From Plutella xylostella (lineage: Eukaryota; Arthropoda; Insecta; Lepidoptera; Plutellidae), in contig NC_063999.1 of NCBI RefSeq assembly GCF_932276165.1, positions 2,358,501-2,422,500 of the forward strand: DNA of 64,000 nt. The letters run 5' to 3'. Made by a program: the position numbers and the translations under genes. Positions 48,001 through 58,600 of this stretch are shown here, in pieces; within the stretch, counting starts at the first letter, position 1; every line of letters starts with the position of its first letter. Under the pieces are notes generated by a model. The model was not told the origin of the DNA. It saw only the letters and a list, made by a program, of their open reading frames with translations, and ran no database searches.

Positions 48001-48823
48001 TCAGGCTACCGCATCATGCGACGCACCTTCGTGGAGAGAGAGGTGTGCGAGGTGCAGGAGGTGCCGTTGTTCCCGCCTCAGAACATGGTTGCGACGGTCA
48101 AGAAGGGGTCGCCGTATAAGGGTATCTTGGCTTACGGGTAAGTACCTACCTACGTGTTTTACTGTTTTAGGATAGTGAAGTATACTTAGAGCTGTAGGGT
48201 AGGGTAGGTAGGTAGGGTGGGGATAGGGTAGGGTAGGGTAAGAGGCGAAGCGAAGCTTGCGGGCAACAGCTAGTAAGTATTTTATGAAGGTTATCAATGC
48301 AAGGTATGGTAGATTTTAAATTCAGTACAGGAAAGGTCCGCGGATTACTTGGCGACGTTGCCACACAGGCACAACTCATATTTTAATATGAGCCACCATA
48401 TGAATACTCATCCAGGCGATAAAGTACCTACAAATGAAATTGAATAACTGTACACAACCAAATAACTTCCACAGGCTCCGCAAAATGGCCGAATCGGGGC
48501 TCATGCACCGCATCAGAACAGTCTGGGACGAACCGAAACCAGCCTGCGTTCGGACGCCAGACTCGAGCGTCTTCTCCGTGTCAGTGGTCGAGTTCAGTAC
48601 GCCACTCCTGCTGCTGGCGTGTGGCGTCGTGCTGGCGTTGATAGTGTTGGCTGGGGAAATAGCCGTTTGTAGGTGGCAGAGGAATGGTACTAAGGTGATG
48701 GTGTTGAGGGAAGTAGCTGTTCGGAAATGGGGGAATGGTGGTGGTGATGGTAGGTTGTTTAGGGAAGTAAGGGGAGTTAAGTTGATGAGGAAAGTGCGTA
48801 GGGTTGTTGCTTTCCGACATTAG
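45078..48823 (+). CDS. ionotropic receptor, Ir75-like clade, with one in-frame stop
   Basis: Variant ionotropic glutamate receptor of the insect IR family, an odour/acid receptor in sensory cilia. Seven exons: 45078-45796, 46107-46283, 46643-46869, 47178-47389, 47588-47672, 47951-48137, 48475-48823, with GT..AG junctions and matching phases. Total 1956 bases = 652 codons. A signal-like hydrophobic start (ILLYFLIIPVI) opens a variable N-terminal region. S1 contains GEIDIGGSPVFFRAERFKVL with the ligand-type Arg. TM1 is in exon 3 (VWFSTALLLALSSAMLGLLL), the pore loop spans SIWSAVCQQG, TM3 is in exon 4 (LVIFSTFVFSLTLYQYYNA), S2 is in exons 4-6, and TM4 is in exon 7 (LLLLACGVVLALIVLAGEI). Codon 49 is TAA (45222-45224) in the otherwise open first exon. 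Either a recent pseudogene, an allele, a read-through gene, or a sequencing error. Family sure; the Ir75 clade is my best placement. Confidence 0.82.
45222..45224 (+). other. in-frame TAA in the receptor gene
   Basis: The frame from ATG 45078 reads ...MLDRVT, then TAA, then QKRLFKNGIATSNLK and onward without another stop to the end of exon 1. No good splice acceptor lies just after it (the next AG follows a run of A), so skipping it by splicing looks unlikely. The codon after the stop starts with C. Confidence 0.85.
46941..47042. mobile_element. MITE-like inverted repeat in receptor intron 3
   Basis: GAGGCCCCATTGG at 46946 and its inverse CCATTGGGGCCTC at 47030-47042 bound a GC-rich (GGC)n core. 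The GGGTGAGGCC start resembles the MITE at 55993-56152. Confidence 0.55.
47715..47805 (-). repeat. fragment of the dispersed repeat seen at 655 and 8125
   Basis: GCAGTTCCCGCGAGCTTCTC, then AAGTTTTCCCATGGCATTCC and GGGATAAAAAGTAGCC; lies in receptor intron 5. Confidence 0.7.
48190..48275 (-). repeat. (TAGGG)n stretch fused to the dispersed repeat end
   Basis: Irregular GTAGG/TAGGG units followed by GAGGCGAAGCGAAGCTTGCG and GGCAACAGCTAG. In receptor intron 6; relates the pentanucleotide array to the GCGAAGCG-ending repeat family. Confidence 0.7.
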
Positions 48824-49311
48824 TAGGGTCGACGACAGTTTCAAATGATGTAGGTAATCTTGTAGTGTCGCTGGAGGAACACATTGTTGAAGAGTTTAGT
48901 ATTAGTAGCACTTGTACAGTCAAACTATAAAGTCCTGAAAACGGAACTGGATCCTAACTAATTGTTAAAGACCGTATTTAATCGTTCCAATCCAATCGAA
49001 ATCCGTTAAAAAGCCATTTAAATTTGTATTTTATTTTTAAAATGTATGTAAAAGTAGGTATATTACATCTGTACTGCTACTCTTGATACGCAAGACGGTT
49101 ATTCATATTGCGTTAATATTGTGCTCGAGTCAGAACCAATTTCAATTTAGATTTGGTACTCTTGACGTCTATTTGGTTACAATTCGGTTTCACTTAAAAT
49201 TTGGTTATGACTGTTTGAAACTTTTTTTACGACTTTGTGAAAGAATGAATGAAAAGGAAAAAATAACAAAAACTGTCGTGAATAGTGTCAAGTTGACACT
49301 ATCGAAGCGTC

Positions 49312-49520
49312 TGTAGTCGAGCGGGCTTCAGTGATCGTAACTGATCACTGAGGTTAAGCAACAACTGGCACGGTCAGCCATTGGATGGGTGACCAATTTC
49401 AAGTGGTTCTTTTCTGGACGCTTCCGTGCTTCGGACGGCACGTTAGGCCGTGGGGCCCGGTTGCTGCTTCGGCAGCAGTCCTTAATCCTAGTCAGAGGCC
49501 TGTACTGTATTTTATTTATG
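49312..49520 (+). mobile_element. 5S rRNA-headed SINE, head part
   Basis: GATCACTGAGGTTAAGCAAC and TTGGATGGGTGACC match the 5S rRNA internal promoter segment. Then CGGCACGTTAGGCCGTGG and CAGAGGCC as in the minus-strand copy at 4945-5330. The tail is lost. Confidence 0.75.
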
Positions 49521-49584
49521 TAGCCTTGATGTATGTAACAAGTGTATCATTTGTTGGTCTTCAAATAAATAAATAAACTCTTTC

Positions 49585-49675
49585 AGCACAAGCTTGCTTG
49601 TGTTGGGGTCCACCAACCCGCACTAGGCCAGCGTGGTGGACTAGGCCTAAACCCTTCCTTCATGAAGGGCTCTAT
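49585..49675 (+). mobile_element. 5S-SINE tail fragment
   Basis: AGCACAAGCTTGCTTGTGTT, then GGGGTCCACCAACCCGCACT and AGGCCAGCGTGGTGGACTAG; the inverse of the tail at 20745-20960. Confidence 0.65.
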
Positions 49676-49855
49676 GTCTCCACATAGTTCATCAAAAAGT
49701 TCTTTTGTGAGGCGGTAATTATCGACGAACTCCGCCTGTCCCATTTCCACTGCTTCGTCCAAATATCTCACCATTCGCCGCTGATTTTTGCGCCTCCGGA
49801 TATCTCTTCGCTGCGCATTGCGCAAAATCGCTATTCGTAGTGCTAAATAAGCCAT
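49676..49855 (-). pseudogene. HARBI1-like transposase N-terminal fragment
   Basis: Minus-strand frame MAYLALRIAILRNAQRRD, then RMVRYLDEAVEMGQAEFVDN-YRLTKELFDELCGDIEPFM. This is the N-terminal helical region of PIF/Harbinger transposases. The frame runs into the SINE tail and the catalytic part is missing. Confidence 0.65.
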
Positions 49856-49962
49856 AACACAGCATCTTTAGTCTCAAATACCAGTACCACACAAAACCAC
49901 ACAAAATCGCCACTCACAAGTACAAATACAAGTAATAAAGTTACTTTTTTCTCCTTGCCTTA

Positions 49963-51305
49963 TAGATTGGCAAGTTTCTTGGCGACCCTCCTTGCGGGGT
50001 GAAAGACGCGGAGGGGACGAGGTACCCAAGACGACAGCGGGTAGCGGGAGGGTAGCGGGGAAGGGCAACGCGTGCACTGCATGTCATTGTTACGGCAGTC
50101 TCGGCCGCGCAGCCGAGGCGGCCACATGTCTTATATAGTCTGTCATAATTTGAGTGCGACCCACATGAGATCATTGGTCCTGAGACCATTAGTCTCAGGA
50201 TGAGTGTGAGGCCTTGTTAATATTATCATTATATTATTATTAGGTAACTATAATTCGTCAACAAAATAACGTTAAAAACAACAAATCGTATAATGTCTCA
50301 ATATAGGGGCTTCTTGAAGAACAGCGTACCGGATCAGTCATGCTACGCGGCTAAAGGTTGGTACCGCGCAGTCAGATACGAAAAAGTAAACAACAAAGAC
50401 GAAGAGTCTATATGACAGAGCTTCAGTTGTCAGTTCTTGTAACTAGGAAAGCAACCAAAATTTATGTCATTTAATGAAAGTAATTAATGAGCAAAACACA
50501 GAGAAAAATTACAAAATTGATGAAATTTTGAAAGAAAATGATCATATTGTGCTTCGCCTACCCCCATACCACCCGGAATTAAATCCTATTGAACTTGTTT
50601 GGGGGTACGTGAAAGGCGAGCTCGCAAGAACGTCGATTGACTCTAACTTAGATGAAGAGATAAAAGACTTTAGGTTGCTTTTCTCTAATTATTCGCCTGA
50701 AAAGTGGAGAAATTGTGACGACCATGTCATAAAAAATTAAGACGAATATTATAAATCTGATAGAGTATTTGACGATGTATTGGACAGGTATGTTATTGTT
50801 TATTTATAATTTAATGTAAATTAAACATAAAATATTATAGGTGTACACTGAACTAATATGACTGGCGTACTCTAGTACATTATACTTCAAAGTAGGTATA
50901 ATGTTTTATGGTTTTTGTCTTAGATTTATAATTGAAGTTAATGAAAACGATGATGAAGATGAGGATGACGACGGCGATGAACAAGTTCAAACAGAGAGTG
51001 AACATGAAAGTGACATGGAAATTGATTTATAAAATAAAACACTTTTACATAAATAAATTCAAATTGGTAGATATTCTGAAGGTAAACATCCAAATTTTAA
51101 TGCTGTCAAACTATAAATTTTAAGCTAAATATGACATTTACGGGAACCCTCATAGAATAAAATTTTACTTACGTCAGAAATAGTTACAAGCTATCGCGAG
51201 ATTAATCCGGGCACACTTTTCTACGTGTGTAGCATGTCGTGCTACCTCGCCCCCGCCACTTCTTTCACCCCGCAAGGAGGGTCGCCAAGTAACTTGCCAC
51301 ACTAT
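49963..51305. repeat. inner inverted repeat pair
   Basis: GGCAAGTTTCTTGGCGACCC with CTCCTTGCGGGGTGAAAGA at about 49969-50010 is repeated in inverse orientation at about 51252-51299. TA borders both copies. The pair encloses the DDE transposase remnant. Confidence 0.65.
50474..51031 (+). pseudogene. DDE (IS630/Tc1-like) transposase C-terminal remnant
   Basis: Frame 50474-50740 has RLPPYHPELNPIELVWGYVK, the DDE_3 motif around the last catalytic acid of IS630/Tc1-like transposases. It stops at TAA 50738-50740, but the same frame continues DEYYKSDRVFDDVLD to a donor at about 50788. A second piece after an acceptor at 50923 reads FIIEVNENDDEDEDDDGDE to a stop at 51031. So one nonsense change breaks an otherwise coherent two-exon tail. 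The N-terminal two thirds are not recognisable. Dead transposase, or a relic of a once-captured host copy. Confidence 0.7.
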
Positions 51306-51591
51306 AGCGATTGCGTATATCCAGTATGTTCAATATTGACAACTGTCAAAATGGCGGTCAAGAGTACCAACTTGCGTTCGTAACCGAATTTAGACTAGTT
51401 CACCCGAAAACCACCAAATACGGTAGGCAAGGTGGCGCCACCATCGTGTTCCAGAGTGCCAAATGACTCGAAGGCAAGCGTGACACAATGGATTGCGCGT
51501 CGAGAGTACCACTACTGACCATGATAAAAAGTCTTAGCAAAATCGCATTCTTTATTGTCAGAACTTTATAGTTCGACTATAGTAGCGGAAT

Positions 51592-52401
51592 AATACAGGA
51601 TTCTCAATACAGCATAACATTTATGTAGCATAAAATAATTTATAAAAATAAAAGATTTGAATCCATCATCCATCAGTTTTTTTATTTACTTGTTTACACA
51701 TCTTGTACAGATACAGCGCACACTGCTTCGTGTGAAAAATTATAAACTTCAAAAATGCTGCGACTACTCGTAACTATATTAAAAATCATTATCATTATGT
51801 ATTTTACATTATAATGTAAGCTATTTTAATTAACCATTTATACAAATTATAAACGAAACATGCTAAATTAGGCATTAATATAGAAAATAAGTTTTGTTTT
51901 TCCCGTGTTTTTCACAATTCGACTCGGAATAGTGTTTGAGAAAAAATATGTTGTGGTGTTTATTTATTTGGAATTTTTCGGGCATTTTGTGAACTGTACA
52001 GTTTTACATAACACAATCAACAACAGTCTGTTTGGAACTTGACCGGGTTAACTATTTACTCATCGTTAAATGGTAGGTAATAAACGCAGTGAAAAAGCTA
52101 CTTATAATATTACTTAGTAAAGGATAAATCGAAATTGGAACAACAATAAAACCTCCATTAGGTATGTAGCAAACCGTTATAGAAAAAATATATTCAAAAA
52201 CTCTACAATTATTATTTATTTACGATGATCAACCCTAGCTAAGCCACTCAATAATTATATCAAAGCCGTTTACAATACAATAACGAAGTCATCAAAAGTT
52301 CTGATTAGACGAAATGCATCGGTAGGTAGTTTCAATAACTCTGGCTACCGATGACTGGTATCTAGTTACTTTCATACGATTTTGACAGGTTGTAACTTTA
52401 A
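51592..52401. other. intergenic, 3' flank of FAF1
   Basis: AT-rich; no gene or clear repeat. FAF1 3' UTR and polyadenylation site should fall within this region on the minus strand. Confidence 0.45.
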
Positions 52402-52537
52402 GGTCCTGTTTCACAATGTCTGGTTAGTGGCTACCTGGGAAGTAAAACTCATGCATGTCCAAAAAATAATAACAGAGAGTGACAGCATGTATTTTATCTT
52501 ACAGGTAGCCGCTAATCAGACATTGTGAAACAGGCCC
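52402..52537. mobile_element. MITE, TTAA-flanked (piggyBac-like)
   Basis: GGTCCTGTTTCACAATGTCT at the left matches the inverse of AGACATTGTGAAACAGGCCC at the right; similarity extends about 36 bp. TTAA at both edges (52398-52401, 52538-52541) is the piggyBac target. Confidence 0.85.
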
Positions 52538-52667
52538 TTAATTTGTCAAAAGCGTACGAAAGCAACTACCAGTCATCGGTAGATAGAGTTATTGAAACTG
52601 GCAGTAAAAGTGTACAGTTCACAAAGGCCGGGCGACGGCGGGGGCGGGGCGCGGGGCGGGGCGGCGC

Positions 52668-55600
52668 TCACCGCTCCTCCAGCATGACCGTCTCCTGAGG
52701 AGTCAGCTTTAGGGCTTGCAGCGTGCTGGATAGCGGCTCTGTTGTTAGCTGGAAGAGTAAAGAGCAGATTAGGTACAAGCTTTTATACTCAGGGACTGGT
52801 TAGGTAGGTTTATCTTATAACAGTTTATTAGAATAACTATCTCATTAGAATAAACGCTAATTTATATGGGGCGGCTCGAGTACCGCTAGGCAACCCGCTT
52901 AAATTTGTGGAAACTCGTACTACACATGCATATTGTGTGACTTTACAGTCACGTATTGGATAACTTATGTGTTATGTAACATGAGAGTATCTTAAAATAC
53001 TTACATCTCTTCTGGGCCAGCCAGAAATCACTTTATATGACTCGTGTGGAAAACCTTCTGATGCTAGGTAATCTAATAGCGCCTGTAACAAAAACAAAAT
53101 TTTATCGTTTACTATGTAGTTGTAGCCGTTAGATACAATTTTATGTGTGTTTGATGTAAGCCAGTAGCAGATGACTTTTTGGCGCTACTTTTTATTGCCA
53201 TCGCTACCTTATGCATTAAGCCACGCCCACGACCCATCCTTTAGCTGCACTATTCATAGAATCCGTACTTAAATATACCTATACCTACATCTCTGTCGGA
53301 TTAGTCGGGTACCTATATATTTTTTTTTACCAAGCGAGTACTGAAGACTTTTTATAACGAACGAGTATGTCACTTGCACATTTCCGATATTGACAGAGAT
53401 GGGTCATTGTTAGTACCAATAGCAACACAGTAAAAAGTATTGAGTAAAAAACTTTGGTACTCGTCTGTTAAAAAATATATACTATAGTAGCGGCGGTGGT
53501 AGGCGCATATATGTGCCGTCGCTCGGCTCCTCGACAGACATACCTGCAGCGTGTCGGTGTAGCGGAAGCGGCGCTCGAGACACGTGTCGTGCGGCGGCGG
53601 CAGGCGCACGCGGATGCGCGACACGTCGCCGTCGCTGGCGGCCGGCTCCGGCGGCACTCGCGACAGCGCGTCCGAGCGGTGCGCCTGGGGAAATAAGTGT
53701 GTTGATTACGTTGTGAATGCTGGAAAATAAGCCCCTTCTCCCACTACGCGACTCTCAAGCGTAGCGATTGCGATGCAAGCCTTGTTCGCATATATTTGAC
53801 GAGTCAACGACGCGTCGAAGACTGGTTATTATAGGCGATCATAGGTTGCGTCGCGGTCGCGTTCGTTGAGAGTCACGTAGTGGGAGATGGGGCTAAGACA
53901 AATAACTATAGCGAGTATACTACAAAACAGCGCTTTAAAAGTGTCGAAATAGGAACATTATAGTTTTAACTGTTGGACGACAAACTTCAAGCGTAGTACC
54001 ATAAGCATTACTAACTTGTGTTGACAAGATTGCATACACATAGGTAAGATATTATGTACATGCTATGTTTCGACTAAACTGCAGGCGCAATTGCGAAACC
54101 TAGGCTGTTTTAACAGCATGCGGATTTGATTAGCACGCAGGATTGCCCCGCCCCGCACGCGTTCATACAAGTTCTTATTCATTGTAACACGTGGAATATG
54201 CACGAGACTCGAAAAAATGGCGTGCCATCCCGCGTGTGATGAAATCCGCATACTGTTAAAAACAGCCCTATACATATAAACCGTCGTGAATAAAGAAAAA
54301 AAATATATTATGATCGTGGCGGCCGTGATATAAGTAGAGTACTTATTGACAGAAAATTTCATACTGTTTCTTTCTGAATACACGTGCATTATAAATAAAT
54401 GTTTTTTTTGCAGTATGAATGAAACAAACTGTTTACCTGTTTCCGAGCTTCCTCTTGAAGTCTTTCGTTCTCTGCTCGTTCAATTTCTTGATTCTTTTCT
54501 AGTTCCACCTGTTTCTTCACTTCTTCTTTAGCTCTGTAAACGTGAATATTACGTAATTTAATTAATTATTTAACATTATTATGTGTAATATGTGTTGCAT
54601 GTGTTTTTTAAATAAATAAATTTTGAATTTTGAATTTGAATTAGCCAACAGAAAATCTTAAAGGTATAATGAACTAAAATTATAATCTTAGGGCTGATTT
54701 TTCAATGGTCAGGTACATGTTATCTGAGGAATAATAGTCGCTGTCACTGTCTAATACAAACATTCAGACGCGAAAGCGTCAGAATTATTCCTCCTGACTG
54801 TTGAAAAATCAGCCCTGCTCCCGCTGCCACGCCTCGTCCTGCTCTTTCTTCACCCACTGCCTCTATCTATGTCTCTCTAACCTGTCAGCCTCGAGGCTCT
54901 ATATCTCATTAACCTGTCAGCCTCGAGGCTCTATCTCTCTAACCTGTCAGCCACACACATTCCTTGATCTCCCCATCTCTCTCTCACCTGTCAGCCTCAA
55001 GGCTCTGCTGGTACGCCTCGTCCTGCTCTCTCTTCACCCGCTGACTCGCCTCTCGCTCTTTCTAACCTGTCAGCCTAAGACCTCTTGTTTCATCTTCTAT
55101 CTCTCTCTAACCTGTCAGCCTCAAGGCTCTGCTGGTACGCCTCGTCCTGCTCTCTCTTCACCCGCTGCCTCGCCTCTCGCTCATGCTCCGCCTTCGCGTC
55201 CTGGTCTCTATCTCTCTCCAACCTGTCAGCCTCGACGCTCCATCTCTCTCTAACCTGTTAGCCTCAAGGCTCTGCTGGTACGCCTCGTCCTGCTCTCTCT
55301 TCACCCGCTGCCTCGCCTCTCGCTCTTTCTAACCTGTCAGCCTCAAGGCTCTGCTGGTATGCTTCATCCTGCTCTCTCTTCACCCGCTGTCTCGCCTCTC
55401 GCTCGTGTTCCGCCTTCGCGTCCTGGTCTCTTGCTGCTGCGAACCGCTCGATGGCCTCCACTAGCTGGCCCACTAGCTCGGAGACGCCGACGTTGCCTGG
55501 GGGGAATAGGTTTTATTAGTTATTATTGTGTTTTAGTTAAAAAAATTGAGAGGCCGGGCTAGGCCTAGGCTAGACTTAAAGAAAACAAAATAAGTATTAT

Positions 55601-58600
55601 AACTGCTAGCTGACATAGTAAATGATAACTGACATGATAAAAGGGGAAAATATTTCTGAACTCATTTTACTTCTTACTGTCTGGGACAAAAAACTAGACT
55701 AGGGGTTTGACCGTGGTGAAAGGATTAGCCAGTCAGAATCACTCGATGGCAGAAATAGTTTGTTAGTTAGGCATTTCAACGGCACTAGACACAACCCACT
55801 CACCGTTGATAACGGAGTAGATCTCCGTGTTGCTGCGCACGCGCATGATGACCAGCAGCGCGGGCAGGCGCTCCACGGGGATGCTGCGCACCGTCATGGA
55901 CGCCATGGGGCCGAGCGCGTTCGCTATTGACGTTAGGAGCCTGCGACAAATAATAAAAGTAGTTGGTTATTAGAACAGACAGATATCAATAAGGGTGAGG
56001 CCAGACGAGCGTGATTTTGTGAGTTGTGAGTCGCTTATTCCGGCAGTATGTGCGCGGGGACGAGGGGAGCGAGTCATTTACCGCCCCCATCAACCCGCGC
56101 AGCAGAATACGCGACTCACAACTCTCAAAATTACGTTCGTCTAGCCTCACCCTAATGAGAAAAACTAAAAGGTAATTACAGATGGCGGCTTAAGCGACTG
56201 TGCCTCATTCTCCAGTTCTAATTGGTTAGTTCAGTCGCCATTTTTTGTACCAAACTATGTAATTGGTTAGAACCTGAAAGGCACACTCGATATAGTGCTC
56301 CCAAAATTTCACTTGGTTTTCTTACCCATTATAATGTAGTCTTACGACTTTCTTGTGTAAGTAGATAGGACACCATTGTAACACTTTCACGCAGAAACTA
56401 CTGAACGGATTTTTATGAAAATTGCTATATAGGAATCAGACACACTGGATAAAATAAAAACATGTAAAATTCGTATGCGTATTCGTATGTAAAATCCGTA
56501 TCACGTGAGTACAAATGTGCTGCGAAAAAAGCATGGCTCAAAAGAGCCACCTCTGATTACCCCTTCGGGGATTACAGTCGAGAGTGCATATGTATGTATG
56601 TACTTACATTTGGTTGTTGTGCGCGAGCGTGGCACCCCAATTCTATAATAATGAAGTTAGCTACAAGACTTGTCTTAGTAAAACTCGTCTTATCTCCAAC
56701 ACTCACATCTGGTTGTTGCTCGCGTGCGTGAGGTCCCAGCCGTACAGCACGAAGTTGTGCGCCAGCGTGTGCAGCACGGTCTCGCAGCCGAGCAGCTGCG
56801 CGCAGAACACGTGGGACAGCACGGACTGCTCGTGGTGGAGGTACACGCCGAGGAGCTGAAGCTGTACTCACATCTGCTCCTGCCTGGCTTGGTGTATGTA
56901 ACTTAAACACTGTTTAACAAGTGTCTAAATTCATATGCGAAGACTTGTCTTAGTAAAACTCCTCTTATCTCCAACACTCACATCTGGTTGTTGCTCGCGT
57001 GCGTGAGGTCCCAGCCGTACAGCACGAAGTTGTGCGCCAGCGTGTGCAGCACGGTCTCGCAGCCGAGCAGCTGCGCGCAGAACACGTGGGACAGCACGGA
57101 CTGCTCGTGGTGGAGGTACACGCCGAGGAGCTTCCGCTGGAATTAACGAGTTATTTGTTAGATTATTTTTTGTATTAGAGGGTCCTGTGGTGAATGGAAG
57201 AAATGTCTACAGTATTTTTATGATTGCATTATTATGTAATTTGAAAAAATCTTTTAAATAGAATACGTGGTATCATCATCACCATCATCAGCCAATAATC
57301 ATCCACTGCTGGACATAGGCCTATCCCAAGGAGCGCCACAACACTCGGTCCTCGGCCTTGCTCATCCAGCCCCTACCGGCTACCTGCCTAAGGTCACGGT
57401 CCAACGGGCAGGTGGGCGTCCCACGCTGAGTTTGCGTCTCTACCCCAACGGTTATCGGTTCTTCGGCAGATATTACCAGCTCACTGCCGCTTCAGCTTGC
57501 ACATTTTGACAGCTATGTCGGCCTTAGTCCTTTGACGGATAACCTCATTTCTGATACAAAAACAGCGACAACTACTCACATCTTACAAGATTATCTATTC
57601 TTGGACCAACATGCGGTATGTTGGTCGAGCGCCTACCTCAGCTACTGCAACACCCAGGCTTGCTGCTCCAGTTTACTCGGGAGCTAGACTGGCTGAACTG
57701 TATTTAAGGGGATATGTACAAAGGTTCCACTCGAGAGAGCCACGTACAGGACCTTCGCCCCCCTCTCTGAATAGAATAGAACACAATAGAACTCACATCT
57801 TTAGCGGGTTTGAGGCAGGCCTCCTTGATGGCGTCCTGCAGGGTTTCCTCGAAGAAGCTGGGCGTGTTGGGTCCGAACTCTATGCACCGCAGCCGACACT
57901 CGGTCCTCGGCCTTCCTCATCCAGCCACTACCGGCTACCCGTCTTAGGTCGTCGTCCGCTCGCTAGCAGGAGGGCGTCCCACGCTGCGTTTCCTGTTTGT
58001 GGTCTCCATTCGAGAACTCGTCTACCCCAACGGTTATCGGTTCTTCGGCAGATATGACCAGTCCACTGCCGCTTCAGCTTGCATATTTTGACAGCTGATT
58101 AAAATAACCTTAGTCATCTGACGGACAACCTCATTTCTGACACAAAAACAGCAACTCACATCTTACAAGATTATCTATTATTGGACCAACAGAGCGCCTA
58201 CCTTAGCTACTGAAACAAGCAGGCTTGCTGCTCCAGTTTACTCGGGAACTAGGCTGGCTGAGCTTAGGTAATTTATGGGGATATGTACAAAGGTTCCACT
58301 CAAGAGAGCCACGTACAGGAACTTCGGCCCCCTCTCTGAATATAATAGAACTCACATCTTTAGCGGGTTTCAAGCAGGCCTCCTTGATGGCGTCCGCCAG
58401 GGTTCCCTCGAAGAACGAGGGCGTGTTGGGTCCGTAGCGCGCGCGGAACCGCGACCCGAACTCTATGCAGCCGATCGCCTCGTCCTCCACAGCTTCTGAC
58501 ACTGGGGGAAAGAAGGAAATATTATTATTATAAAATCCTTTATAGCATAAAAAAAAATTGTACAAAGGCGAACTTAATGCTACCAGAATTCTCTACCAGT

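Larger units (their letters stand above)
48917..51589 (+). mobile_element. Tc1/mariner/IS630-type element, degraded and nested
   Basis: Left end CAGTCAAACTATAAAGTCCTG, right end CAGAACTTTATAGTTCGACTA, with TA on both flanks (48915-48916, 51590-51591). Both ends reappear fused in the MITE at 5779-5999. The inside contains a 5S SINE, a Harbinger transposase fragment, an inner inverted repeat pair and a broken DDE transposase. The element boundaries are inferred from the shared ends; the transposase could instead belong to the inner repeat pair. Confidence 0.6.

Noticed and set aside
55200..55253. Secreted SLTCQP-repeat protein (plus strand 54801-55253)
   Set aside because: The repeated LTCQP residues come from repeated exon-donor pieces of FAF1 read on the wrong strand.
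57611..58057. 148-residue plus-strand gene
   Set aside because: Composed of a SINE, an exon copy on the opposite strand and a LINE tail; no coherent protein.
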